A DNA stretch of 64,000 bases from NCBI RefSeq assembly GCF_003173035.1, contig NZ_QGLE01000008.1, positions 159,720 through 223,719 of the forward strand, in the 5' to 3' direction. This document shows positions 18,669-24,998 of this stretch, piece by piece. How positions within the stretch are numbered: the stretch's first letter is position 1; the number at the start of each line of letters is the position of its first letter. The stretch is from Zavarzinia aquatilis. GTDB lineage: Bacteria > Pseudomonadota > Alphaproteobacteria > Zavarziniales > Zavarziniaceae. Position numbers and translations under genes: made by a program. The notes beneath the pieces were generated by a model. It did not search any database, had not been told where the DNA came from, and saw only the letters and a program-made list of their open reading frames with translations.

Positions 18669-18808
18669 GCTTTTGTTCCGTTGCCTGCGTCGCGATGGCT
18701 CTTGGCGAGCCGTTGGGCTCATGTTTAGGCGTCCCCGCGGCCGAAGGCACGCGGGTTTTTGCATCGGCCTGCTAGATTGGGCGGTGCGTGCCCGGGCGCA
18801 AGGGGGGA

Positions 18809-19345
18809 TCAGTCCGCCTTCGCCGCCCGCGCCGCCGCCCGTGCCGCGGCAAGGCCGGCCAGATCGGCCATCAGCGGCGGATGACCGACGGCCTCGAGGA
18901 AGCGCAGGAAATCGGCGCGGGGCAGCGCCGTCGTGCGGTCGTTGCGCAACGGATGGAAATGCAATGGGTCGAAGGCCATCAAGCCCTCGTCGAGCACGAG
19001 TCGCACCGGCGCGGCCGATTCGTTGGCGAGGGCGAGCGGCGTGACCGAGCCCGGGGAAACGCCTAGCAGGGCCGTCATCGCTTCCGCCGCGCCGAAAGAC
19101 AGGCGCGGCGCCTGCAGGAATTTCTCCAGCGCGGTCAGGTCGACGCGGGTGTTTTCCTCGGCGACCACCAGCCAGAACCCGCCCTTCCTGTCCTTCAGGA
19201 ACAGGTTCTTGGCATGGCCGCCAACAAGCGCGCCGCGCAAGGCCTGCGCCTCCTCGACGGTATGGGCCGGGGCATGGTCGTGGGTGCGGTGCGCGATGCC
19301 GAGGGCATCGAGGCGGGCGAGCAGTTCTGAATCGGTCAACGGCAT
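18809..19345 (-). CDS. YbaK/ProXp-type aminoacyl-tRNA deacylase
   Basis: 178 aa. LGIAHRTHDHAPAHTVEEAQALRG, AKNLFLKDRKGGFWLVVAEE, RLSFGAAEAMTALLGVSPGSVTPLALAN and VLDEGLMAFDPLHFHPLRNDRTTAL match the PrdX/ProXp-ala family. This is the stand-alone prolyl-tRNA synthetase associated domain that hydrolyses mischarged Ala-tRNA-Pro. The conserved lysine of the editing site (AKNLFLKD) is present. Start MPLTDSELLARLDALGI is standard. Stands alone upstream of the tRNA-Gly pair. Confidence 0.88.
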   Translation of the reverse strand: MPLTDSELLARLDALGIAHRTHDHAPAHTVEEAQALRGALVGGHAKNLFLKDRKGGFWLVVAEENTRVDLTALEKFLQAPRLSFGAAEAMTALLGVSPGSVTPLALANESAAPVRLVLDEGLMAFDPLHFHPLRNDRTTALPRADFLRFLEAVGHPPLMADLAGLAAARAAARAAKAD

Positions 19346-19472
19346 GTCTCTGTTCTACCGCTTGCGGGCGCCGAAAAACATGCTTGCAAAGATCGGGCGC
19401 CTGCGTATAGTGCCGGCCTCGACGCGATCAGCGGCCTTTGAAACGCCACAGATTACGTCGTCCGACGCCAGA

Positions 19473-19547
19473 GCGGGCGTAGCTCAGGGGTAGAGCACAA
19501 CCTTGCCAAGGTTGGGGTCGAGGGTTCGAATCCCTTCGCCCGCTCCA
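19473..19547 (+). tRNA. tRNA-Gly (GCC), copy 1
   Basis: Complete cloverleaf: acceptor GCGGGCG pairs with CGCCCGC, anticodon stem CAACC/GGTTG with loop TTGCCAA giving anticodon GCC, T arm GAGGGTTCGAATCCCTT, discriminator T and encoded CCA at 19545-19547. Identical to the next copy. A small GTTTCC-CGAA-GGAAAC hairpin follows at 19548-19563. Confidence 0.97.
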
Positions 19548-19595
19548 GTTTCCCGAAGGAAACTGATATCGACAGGCCGCCGGACAAACGCCAGA

Positions 19596-19670
19596 GCGGG
19601 CGTAGCTCAGGGGTAGAGCACAACCTTGCCAAGGTTGGGGTCGAGGGTTCGAATCCCTTCGCCCGCTCCA
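19596..19670 (+). tRNA. tRNA-Gly (GCC), copy 2
   Basis: Identical 75-nt gene, 48 bp after copy 1, again with encoded CCA (19668-19670). The common ACGCCAGA immediately before both copies suggests tandem duplication. The lower-GC restriction-modification islet begins directly downstream, and tRNA genes are frequent integration points. Confidence 0.97.
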
Positions 19671-19746
19671 GATTTCTATATCTCATCGGCTCTTCGGGCG
19701 TGCATTGCGCGTTCTTGGGTATTCCTGTGTCACGGCCAATTTCAGA

Positions 19747-19772
19747 AAAAAGATCTTTGCGTAGATCTTTTT
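19747..19772. promoter_or_regulatory. Dyad with two AGATCT sites before the methyltransferase start
   Basis: A perfect inverted repeat, AAAAAGATCT, loop TTGCGT, AGATCTTTTT, sits 10 bases before ATG 19783. Each arm ends in AGATCT (19751-19756 and 19763-19768), the BglII hexamer and an RGATCY site, the specificity known for the BglII/BstYI endonuclease family found next door. Candidate operator where the methyltransferase, or methylation itself, controls expression. An alternative is a weak tRNA terminator, since the right arm ends in T5, but the stem has only two G-C pairs. Confidence 0.6.
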
Positions 19773-19782
19773 CGCCGCTAGC

Positions 19783-20634
19783 ATGATGGCCATGAGCATC
19801 GCCCAGACCGAACCTCTTCGTCCTGAATTGGATCCCGCGCCGCTGCCCCGAGTGGTTGGCGGCTTTTCGACCGTGCTGGCCGATCCGCCGTGGCGGTTTT
19901 CGAACCGTACCGGGAAGGTCGCGCCCGAACATCGGCGACTCGACCGCTATTCGACCATGTCGCTCGAAACGATCAAGGGGCTCCCTGTGAAGGAGGTCGC
20001 GGCACGGAACGCGCACTTGTACCTCTGGGTGCCCAACGCCCTTCTGCCCGAAGGACTCGATGTTATGTCGGCGTGGGGCTTCCGCTATGTCTCGAACATC
20101 ATATGGGCCAAGCGGCGCAAAGACGGCGGACCCGACGGCCGAGGGGTTGGTTTCTACTTTCGGAACGTGACCGAAATTCTCCTCTTTGGTGTCAAGGGGT
20201 CAATGCGGACGCTCTCGCCAGGGCGCTCACAGGTCAACATGATAGAGACGAGGAAACGCGAGCACTCCCGGAAGCCGGATGAGCAGTATGACCTGATCGA
20301 GCGTTGCTCGCCCGGGCCGTATCTCGAGCTGTTCGCGCGTCACCCCCGGCCCGAATGGACGCTCTGGGGCGATGAGTCTGCGGAAGACCATGTGCCGCGC
20401 GGAAAGGCCCACAAAGGCTACTTGGGGGGAGAAATCCTGCCGCCGCTGCGTGCCAACGAGCACTTGCAGCCCGAGGTCGCGGTTGCTCTGGGGGCTGAAC
20501 TGAAGAGTCGCTATCAGGCGGGAAGTAGCGTGCGTGAAATTTCGGACGAGACCGGCTACTCGATACAGCGTGTGCGTTCGTTGCTGGCCGGGGTGGAGAC
20601 CTCAATGCGCCCCCGGGGAAGGCGGGGGGGCTGA
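19783..20634 (+). CDS. MT-A70 family adenine-N6 DNA methyltransferase with C-terminal HTH
   Basis: 283 aa. The catalytic DPPW motif is at 34-37 (FSTVLADPPWRFS). NAHLYLWVPNALLPEGLDVMSAWGFRYVSNIIWAKRRKDG, VTEILLFGVKG, RSQVNMIETRKREHSRKPDEQYDLIE and SPGPYLELFARHPRPEWTLWGDE are the normal MT-A70 conserved blocks, so the enzyme is predicted active. Residues about 234-268 (AELKSRYQAGSSVREISDETGYSIQRVRSLL) form a recognisable helix-turn-helix, giving a possible autoregulator. ATGs at 19783, 19786 and 19792 compete; none has a good Shine-Dalgarno. It converges with the endonuclease gene 1 base away and is lower in GC than its flanks. Confidence 0.85.
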   Translation: MMAMSIAQTEPLRPELDPAPLPRVVGGFSTVLADPPWRFSNRTGKVAPEHRRLDRYSTMSLETIKGLPVKEVAARNAHLYLWVPNALLPEGLDVMSAWGFRYVSNIIWAKRRKDGGPDGRGVGFYFRNVTEILLFGVKGSMRTLSPGRSQVNMIETRKREHSRKPDEQYDLIERCSPGPYLELFARHPRPEWTLWGDESAEDHVPRGKAHKGYLGGEILPPLRANEHLQPEVAVALGAELKSRYQAGSSVREISDETGYSIQRVRSLLAGVETSMRPRGRRGG

Positions 20635-20635
20635 G

Positions 20636-21337
20636 TCAGGAGTAGGGCTGGCCGTTCCAAGTGCTCTCGTCGGCCGCAACGATTAACACAGGGCATGAAC
20701 CCATAACGCCCCGGCGCATTCTCATCTGGGCTTTGTCGAAGGCCGTGACGGTTGAGGTGGAAAGGTCGATAGGCAAATTCTTGTTGCGCTTTTCCTTTGG
20801 CAGGGTCGCCTGGTAATCACCCCATATCCGCCGAGCGAGGGCAAGCAATGATAATCTGTCCTTGGTAATAATGACGCCCGCGGAGATGATCCCGGCCTCA
20901 AACCACGAGCGATATGCAGCCAGATCGCGATCGAGGTTGCCGTCCTTCGCATTCCATTCCACATCCAAGACAATGCGGTTCTTGAAGTTATCGACCAAAT
21001 ACCCTTCCTGCCTGATTACAGGAAGCTCACCGACTTGATGGCCTTCTTTGTCAAGTAGGAGGCCGCGTGTCTCAAGGTCAAGTCTCGTTTCTCGCCAACC
21101 GTGCTTGAAAAACTCGCCGTCTATTTGCTCCGCGATGTCACCTCTGTTCCCCCCTGCCTTCAGCCAGAACTTGGGATCTAACCGATAGGTCGAAAGAACT
21201 TCCACGATATCCGCCCACTCTTGGGGGCAGACAGCCTTCATCACGGCCGATGCAGAATTTGATTCCATGAATGCCCAGTGCTCTCGGGCTTCGGCGGGGA
21301 GAATGCTCGGATCTCTATAGCTGAATGTTTCATACAT
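20636..21337 (-). CDS. BglII/BstYI-like type II restriction endonuclease
   Basis: 233 aa. The central region GWRETRLDLE ... YLVDNFKNRIVLDVEWNAKDGN aligns by eye with the BstYI core (GWKESR ... FVKDRVAIEVQF). It gives D116-x8-D125-x-E127 where BglII and BstYI have D-x8-E-x-Q, conservative changes in the PD-(D/E)xK-type active site. FEAGIISAGVIITKDRL and GSCPVLIVAADES also fit. No membrane segments. It is convergent with the MT-A70 methyltransferase, forming a compact restriction-modification pair. Composition is visibly less GC-rich than neighbouring genes, suggesting transfer. Recognition of an RGATCY-type site is inferred. Confidence 0.8.
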   Translation of the reverse strand: MYETFSYRDPSILPAEAREHWAFMESNSASAVMKAVCPQEWADIVEVLSTYRLDPKFWLKAGGNRGDIAEQIDGEFFKHGWRETRLDLETRGLLLDKEGHQVGELPVIRQEGYLVDNFKNRIVLDVEWNAKDGNLDRDLAAYRSWFEAGIISAGVIITKDRLSLLALARRIWGDYQATLPKEKRNKNLPIDLSTSTVTAFDKAQMRMRRGVMGSCPVLIVAADESTWNGQPYS

Positions 21338-21364
21338 GGTTCAACCATGGCGGCATTCCCGCCA
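21336..21364 (-). promoter_or_regulatory. Dyad and hairpin at the endonuclease start
   Basis: ATGGTT-C-AACCAT (21336-21348) is a perfect dyad overlapping the endonuclease start codon. TGGCGG-CATTC-CCGCCA (21348-21364) is a 6-bp-stem hairpin just upstream in the predicted leader, covering the GGCGGGAA that could serve as ribosome-binding site. Could delay or damp endonuclease synthesis. Inference only. Confidence 0.35.
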
Positions 21365-21477
21365 ACTATCAATACTGACAATGCCACGTGCTTATCAGAG
21401 CGAGACGGGTACAAGCCTTTGAGTGGCGTTTCGCTGGCGGTCCCCGATCTCACTCAATCACTTTCGGCTTCTCCCCA

Positions 21478-22353
21478 TCACCCCGCCCCCCGCGCCAGCG
21501 CCAGCCAGGCCCGCGCGGCGTCCGAGAGATAGCCGCCGCGGCGCCAGGCGAGGGCCATGTGCCAGTCGGTGTCGGGTTCGGTCAGGGTGGCGAGGTGGAC
21601 GCCCGGGTGGGGGCGTTGCAGGGCGATCATGCGGGGCAGGAAGGCGACGCCGAGGCCGGCGGCGACCAGCGCCGCGATGAAGTCGATCTGGCCACTGCGG
21701 GCGGCTTCGGTCGGGGTGAAGCCCCGGCGCTCGCAGGCGGCGATGATCACGGCGTTGAGGGCGAAACCGCCTTCGAACAGGATGAAGGGGGTTTCGCGCA
21801 GGGCCGCGAAATCGACCGTCTCCGCGCCCGCCAGGGGATGGCCGGCGGGGATGAGCGCGGTCAGCGGCTCCCGCCGGACGGGCTGGAAATCGAAATCGTC
21901 GCCGAGCGGCAGCAGGGTGGCGATCATCTCGATCTCGCCCGCCATGAGGATTTCTTCCAGCCGCTTGCTGCCATGTTCGACCAGACGGATTTCGACGCCC
22001 GGATAACGCTGGCGATAGGCGGCGAAGAGCGGGGCGAAGAGCTGGCTGCTGCCCAAGGGAGGCAGGCCGAGGCGGAGTTCGCCCCGGCGAAGGCCACGCA
22101 GATCGTCGATCTCGCGCAGCATGTCGTCCCGCTCGGTCAGGATGGCGAGGGCGCGGCGCTGGACGATGGCGCCCGCCGCGGTCAGCACCGGCCGGTGTCC
22201 GGTACGGTCGAGGAGGGTGACGCCCAACTCGTCCTCGAGCTGCTTCACCGCCTTGGACACCGTGGGCTGGGTGGCGAAGACGACCTTGGCCGCCGACGAG
22301 AAACCGCCCTGGCGAACCACCTCGACGAAGGCACGGAGGGTGCGAAGGTGCAT
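21478..22353 (-). CDS. LysR family transcriptional regulator (CidR-like)
   Basis: 291 aa. The winged HTH is at 1-60 (MHLRTLRAFVEVVRQGGFSSAAKVVFATQPTVSKAVKQLEDELGVTLLDR), followed by a full co-inducer domain (GELRLGLPPLGSSQLFAPLFAAYRQRYPGVEIRLVEHG...). ATG 22353 has GGA six bases upstream; ATG 22359 would add two residues. It is divergent from the cidA/lrgB pair, matching the CidR arrangement in which a LysR protein senses overflow-metabolism signals and induces cid genes. That role is inferred from context. Confidence 0.85.
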   Translation of the reverse strand: MHLRTLRAFVEVVRQGGFSSAAKVVFATQPTVSKAVKQLEDELGVTLLDRTGHRPVLTAAGAIVQRRALAILTERDDMLREIDDLRGLRRGELRLGLPPLGSSQLFAPLFAAYRQRYPGVEIRLVEHGSKRLEEILMAGEIEMIATLLPLGDDFDFQPVRREPLTALIPAGHPLAGAETVDFAALRETPFILFEGGFALNAVIIAACERRGFTPTEAARSGQIDFIAALVAAGLGVAFLPRMIALQRPHPGVHLATLTEPDTDWHMALAWRRGGYLSDAARAWLALARGAG

Positions 22354-22356
22354 CGA

Positions 22357-22373
22357 CATTCCAATCTGGAATG
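22357..22373. promoter_or_regulatory. Candidate LysR box between the LysR gene and cidA
   Basis: CATTCC-AATCT-GGAATG is a perfect dyad that contains the T-N11-A LysR-box pattern (TTCC...GGAA). It lies at the LysR start in the 95-bp divergent intergenic region, well placed for autorepression and activation of cidA-lrgB. Confidence 0.5.
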
Positions 22374-22448
22374 AAAAAAATTCAGACAATTCATTTTATC
22401 TATAACGCAGGCGGTTCAATATGAAAGGGAATTCCGGGAACCCCTGAC

Positions 22449-22865
22449 ATGACCGCGCATCGCCTGCCTCTTCGCCTGAAAGCCATTCTTCGCCGCAGCC
22501 GGCTGGCGCAGCTCGCGCTGATCGTCGGGGTGTGGGCGCTGGGGGATGCGGTATCGCGCGGCCTGGCCCTGCCGGTGCCGGGCGGGATCATCGGCATGGC
22601 GCTGATGCTGGCGCTGCTGCTCGCTCATGGGCTGGGGCCGGCGTCGATCCGGCGCGGCGCCGATGTCCTGCTGGCCGACATGCTGCTGTTCTTCGTCCCC
22701 GCCGTCATGGGGCTGCTGGATCATGGCGAATTCATCGGCCTGCTCGGCCTCAAGCTGCTGGCGGCGATCCTGTGCGGCACGCTGCTGGTGATGGCGGGCA
22801 CGGCCCTGACGGTCGAGACCGTCCAGCGCCTGATGGCCCGGGCGGAGCTGCGCCATGACCATTGA
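22449..22865 (+). CDS. CidA/LrgA family holin-like protein
   Basis: 138 aa with about four hydrophobic segments: LAQLALIVGVWALGDAVSRGL, VPGGIIGMALMLALLL, VLLADMLLFFVPAVMGLL and LLAAILCGTLLVMAGTALTV. The PVPGGIIGMALM and FFVPAVMGLLDH motifs are diagnostic for the family. Members are inner-membrane proteins linked to murein hydrolase control and small-molecule export during overflow metabolism. It overlaps lrgB by 11 bases; the pair forms an operon. Confidence 0.88.
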   Translation: MTAHRLPLRLKAILRRSRLAQLALIVGVWALGDAVSRGLALPVPGGIIGMALMLALLLAHGLGPASIRRGADVLLADMLLFFVPAVMGLLDHGEFIGLLGLKLLAAILCGTLLVMAGTALTVETVQRLMARAELRHDH

Positions 22866-23544
22866 CTGGAGCCTGCCGTTTTGGCCGGCGGCGACGCTGC
22901 TCGCCTATCTCCTGTGCCGGACGGTCTATCGCCGCTGGCCCGGGTGGTATTTTTCGCCCTTGCTGACGACGCCGCTGATCCTGCTCGCCGTCGCGGTCGG
23001 GCTTCACGCGACCTATGGCGAATATCTGCGGGGAAGCCATGTCCTGATGGCCATGGTCGGACCGCTGACCGTCGCCTTCGCCCTGCCGATCTATGACCAG
23101 CGGGCGGTGATCCGGCGGCACTGGTTGCCGCTATCGGTCGGCGTCGCGGCGGGCAGCCTGATCGCCATCGCCAGTGGTTATGCGTTGGCCCGCGTCCTCG
23201 ACCTGACGCCGGAGCTGCGGCAGAGCCTGCTGCCCCGCTCTGTCACCATGCCCTTCGCCATGAATGTCTCGGGCCATGTCGGCGGGCTGCCGGAATTGAC
23301 CGCGGTTTTCGTCATGGTCACCGGCATCGTCGGTGCCGCCGTCGGCGACATCCTGCTGAAGCTGCTGCCCTTGCGCTCGTCGATGGCGCGGGGTGCGCTG
23401 TTCGGCATGGGCGCGCATGGCGCCGGCGTCGCCAAGGCGCGGGAGGTCGGGGCGGAGGAAGGCTCGGTCGCCGGCCTCGTCATGATCCTCGCCGGGCTGG
23501 CCAATGTCGCCGTCGCGCCCCTGGTGATCACGGCGCTGGGCTGA
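22855..23544 (+). CDS. LrgB family protein
   Basis: 229 aa, multi-spanning inner-membrane protein. YFSPLLTTPLILLAVAVGL, GPLTVAFALPIYDQ, LLPRSVTMPFAMNVSGHVGGLPELTAVFVMVTGIVGA and GALFGMGAHGAGVAKAREVG are the usual LrgB/CidB signatures. Works with the overlapping CidA/LrgA partner. Its 3' end overlaps the convergent DUF2218 gene by 17 bases. Confidence 0.92.
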   Translation: MTIDWSLPFWPAATLLAYLLCRTVYRRWPGWYFSPLLTTPLILLAVAVGLHATYGEYLRGSHVLMAMVGPLTVAFALPIYDQRAVIRRHWLPLSVGVAAGSLIAIASGYALARVLDLTPELRQSLLPRSVTMPFAMNVSGHVGGLPELTAVFVMVTGIVGAAVGDILLKLLPLRSSMARGALFGMGAHGAGVAKAREVGAEEGSVAGLVMILAGLANVAVAPLVITALG

Positions 23545-23827
23545 GCGCCCAGCTCACCGCCAGCTCTTCCCGGAAGGCGAAGCGGATCAGGTGGCGGGCG
23601 ATCACGTCCTGCACCTGCGCGATGGCATCCGGCCCCTCCGCCTCGGCGGTCAGATGCAGCGTGCCGCCCTCCGCCGCCAGCCGGCAGGTGCCGAAGGGAA
23701 AGGCGATGCTGCCCCGGCCTTCGTCGAGCGCGAGTTCGACCGGGATCTTGTGGCCGAAATGCTTGCACAGCTGGCCGAGGTAGCGTTTGGCGAAGGTCGT
23801 GGCGACCTCCGCTTTCGATTGGGTCAT
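23528..23827 (-). CDS. DUF2218 domain protein
   Basis: 99 aa. ATTFAKRYLGQLCKHFGHKIPVELALDEGRGSIAFPFGTCRLAAEGGTLHLTAEA...IARHLIRFAFREEL is the entire DUF2218 domain. In other bacteria this domain is fused to or encoded beside siderophore-interacting ferric reductases. It starts 9 bases after the PadR gene, so it is probably under that regulator and concerned with iron or nickel homeostasis (inference). Confidence 0.85.
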   Translation of the reverse strand: MTQSKAEVATTFAKRYLGQLCKHFGHKIPVELALDEGRGSIAFPFGTCRLAAEGGTLHLTAEAEGPDAIAQVQDVIARHLIRFAFREELAVSWALSPAP

Positions 23828-23836
23828 GAGACCTCC

Positions 23837-24445
23837 TTACAGGTTTTCGATGGCGAGGGCGGCGGCGTCGATGGCGGCGGCGGCCTGGCGGATCGCCTCG
23901 TCCGACGGTTTGCCGGCGGCGAGTTTCAGACGCAGCGCGGTCTTCAGGTTTTCCATCGCCCGGATGATCTGCGGCGGCGGACCGTCGCCATGGATCGCGC
24001 GGGTTTCCGCCATGCGGGCGAAGAGGGCATCGACCGCGCCCTTGTTGGTCGCGAGGAAGGCGCGGCCCGCCTCGGTCACCGCATAGAGCTTGCGGCTGGA
24101 CTCGCACAGCTGGATTTCGACCTGGCCCAGTTCCTCAAGGAGGGTGAGGGTGGGATAGACCACGCCCGGACTGGGGCTGTACTGGCCGCCCAACGCCTCC
24201 TCGATCGCCTTGATCACTTCATAGCCGTGGCGCGGTTTCTCCGCGATCAGGCCGAGCACGACGAGCCGCAGATCGCCATGATCGAAGAAGCGCCGGCCGC
24301 GCCGGCCGCCCCCGCCCATGCCCCCGCCCATGTGACGGCCGCCATGATGGCGGTCGCCGAATTCATCGCCGCCCCGGGCGAAGCGCCGCCCGAAGCCGTG
24401 GCCACCGCAATGGCCCTTGAACATATGCATTCTCATCTCCGACAT
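23837..24445 (-). CDS. PadR family regulator, YqjI-like
   Basis: 202 aa. The first 50 residues are rich in His, Gly, Arg and Met (HMFKGHCGGHGFGRR... DRHHGGRHMGGGMGGGG), like the metal-binding N-terminus of E. coli YqjI. RRFFDHGDLRLVVLGLIAEKPRHGYEVIKAIEEALGGQYSPSPGVVYPTLTLLEELG then matches the YqjI/PadR winged helix closely. E. coli YqjI is a nickel-responsive repressor of the ferric reductase gene yqjH. A perfect 14-bp palindrome lies just upstream. Downstream partner is DUF2218 rather than yqjH. Confidence 0.85.
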   Translation of the reverse strand: MSEMRMHMFKGHCGGHGFGRRFARGGDEFGDRHHGGRHMGGGMGGGGRRGRRFFDHGDLRLVVLGLIAEKPRHGYEVIKAIEEALGGQYSPSPGVVYPTLTLLEELGQVEIQLCESSRKLYAVTEAGRAFLATNKGAVDALFARMAETRAIHGDGPPPQIIRAMENLKTALRLKLAAGKPSDEAIRQAAAAIDAAALAIENL

Positions 24446-24464
24446 TGTTTCGATATGTCGGAAA

Positions 24465-24478
24465 TTAGATATATCTAA
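24465..24478. promoter_or_regulatory. Palindromic operator candidate for the PadR regulator
   Basis: TTAGATATATCTAA is a perfect 14-bp palindrome 20 bases upstream of the PadR start, in an AT-rich patch in otherwise very GC-rich DNA. A CGATATGTCGG element lies beside it. PadR/YqjI proteins bind short AT-rich inverted repeats at their own promoters, so this is the likely autoregulatory operator. Confidence 0.6.
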
Positions 24479-24496
24479 AAAGAGTCGATTTCAACC

Positions 24497-24922
24497 CTAA
24501 TCGAGATCGGGTCGGCCCCGGGCTTTTTTGACGTCGCCGCGGCGGTCCTTGGCGGCGAGGCGGCGCTGTTTGGAGGCGAGGGTGGGGCGGGTCGGCCGGC
24601 GCTGGACGGGGACCACCGTCGCCTCGCGGATCAGCTCGACCAGGCGTTCGCGGGCGTCGGCGCGGTTCCGTTCCTGGGTGCGGTGCTGGCGGGCGAAGAG
24701 GACGAGCACGCCGTCCTGGGTCAGGCGCCGGCCGGCCAGCGTCATCAGCCGCTGCCGGACCCCTTCGGGCAGGGAAGGGGAGCGGGCGACATCGAAGCGC
24801 AGCTCGACCGCGGTCGCCACCTTGTTGACATTCTGGCCGCCCGGGCCGGAGGCCTGAATGAAACTCTCGGCGATTTCGCTCTCGTCGATGGAGAGCCGGT
24901 GGGTGATGCGGATCGGGGGCAT
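24497..24922 (-). CDS. arfB: Peptidyl-tRNA hydrolase ArfB
   Basis: 141 aa. The GGQ catalytic motif is at 28-30 in FIQASGPGGQNVNKVATAVELRFD. There is no codon-recognition domain, and a basic C-terminal tail (RRPTRPTLASKQRRLAAKDRRGDVKKARGR) inserts into the empty mRNA channel of stalled ribosomes. Length and tail fit ArfB/YaeJ rather than a release factor. Rescues ribosomes on non-stop mRNA. Confidence 0.92.
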   Translation of the reverse strand: MPPIRITHRLSIDESEIAESFIQASGPGGQNVNKVATAVELRFDVARSPSLPEGVRQRLMTLAGRRLTQDGVLVLFARQHRTQERNRADARERLVELIREATVVPVQRRPTRPTLASKQRRLAAKDRRGDVKKARGRPDLD

Positions 24923-24998
24923 GGCCGGGTCATTGTAGACGGAGTCGGGCCACGGGCAACCGGGGGCGCGGCATTCGGCGCCCCCGCTGCGATTCCGG

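Noticed and set aside
19548..19595. att-type direct repeat bounding the restriction islet
   Set aside because: No copy of the tRNA-Gly 3' end was found near 21.4 kb and no integrase is present.
19763..19772. Simple intrinsic terminator for the tRNA-Gly genes
   Set aside because: The stem AAAAAGATCT/AGATCTTTTT has only two G-C pairs and would be weak; its position at the methyltransferase start and double AGATCT content favour an operator, though termination is not excluded.
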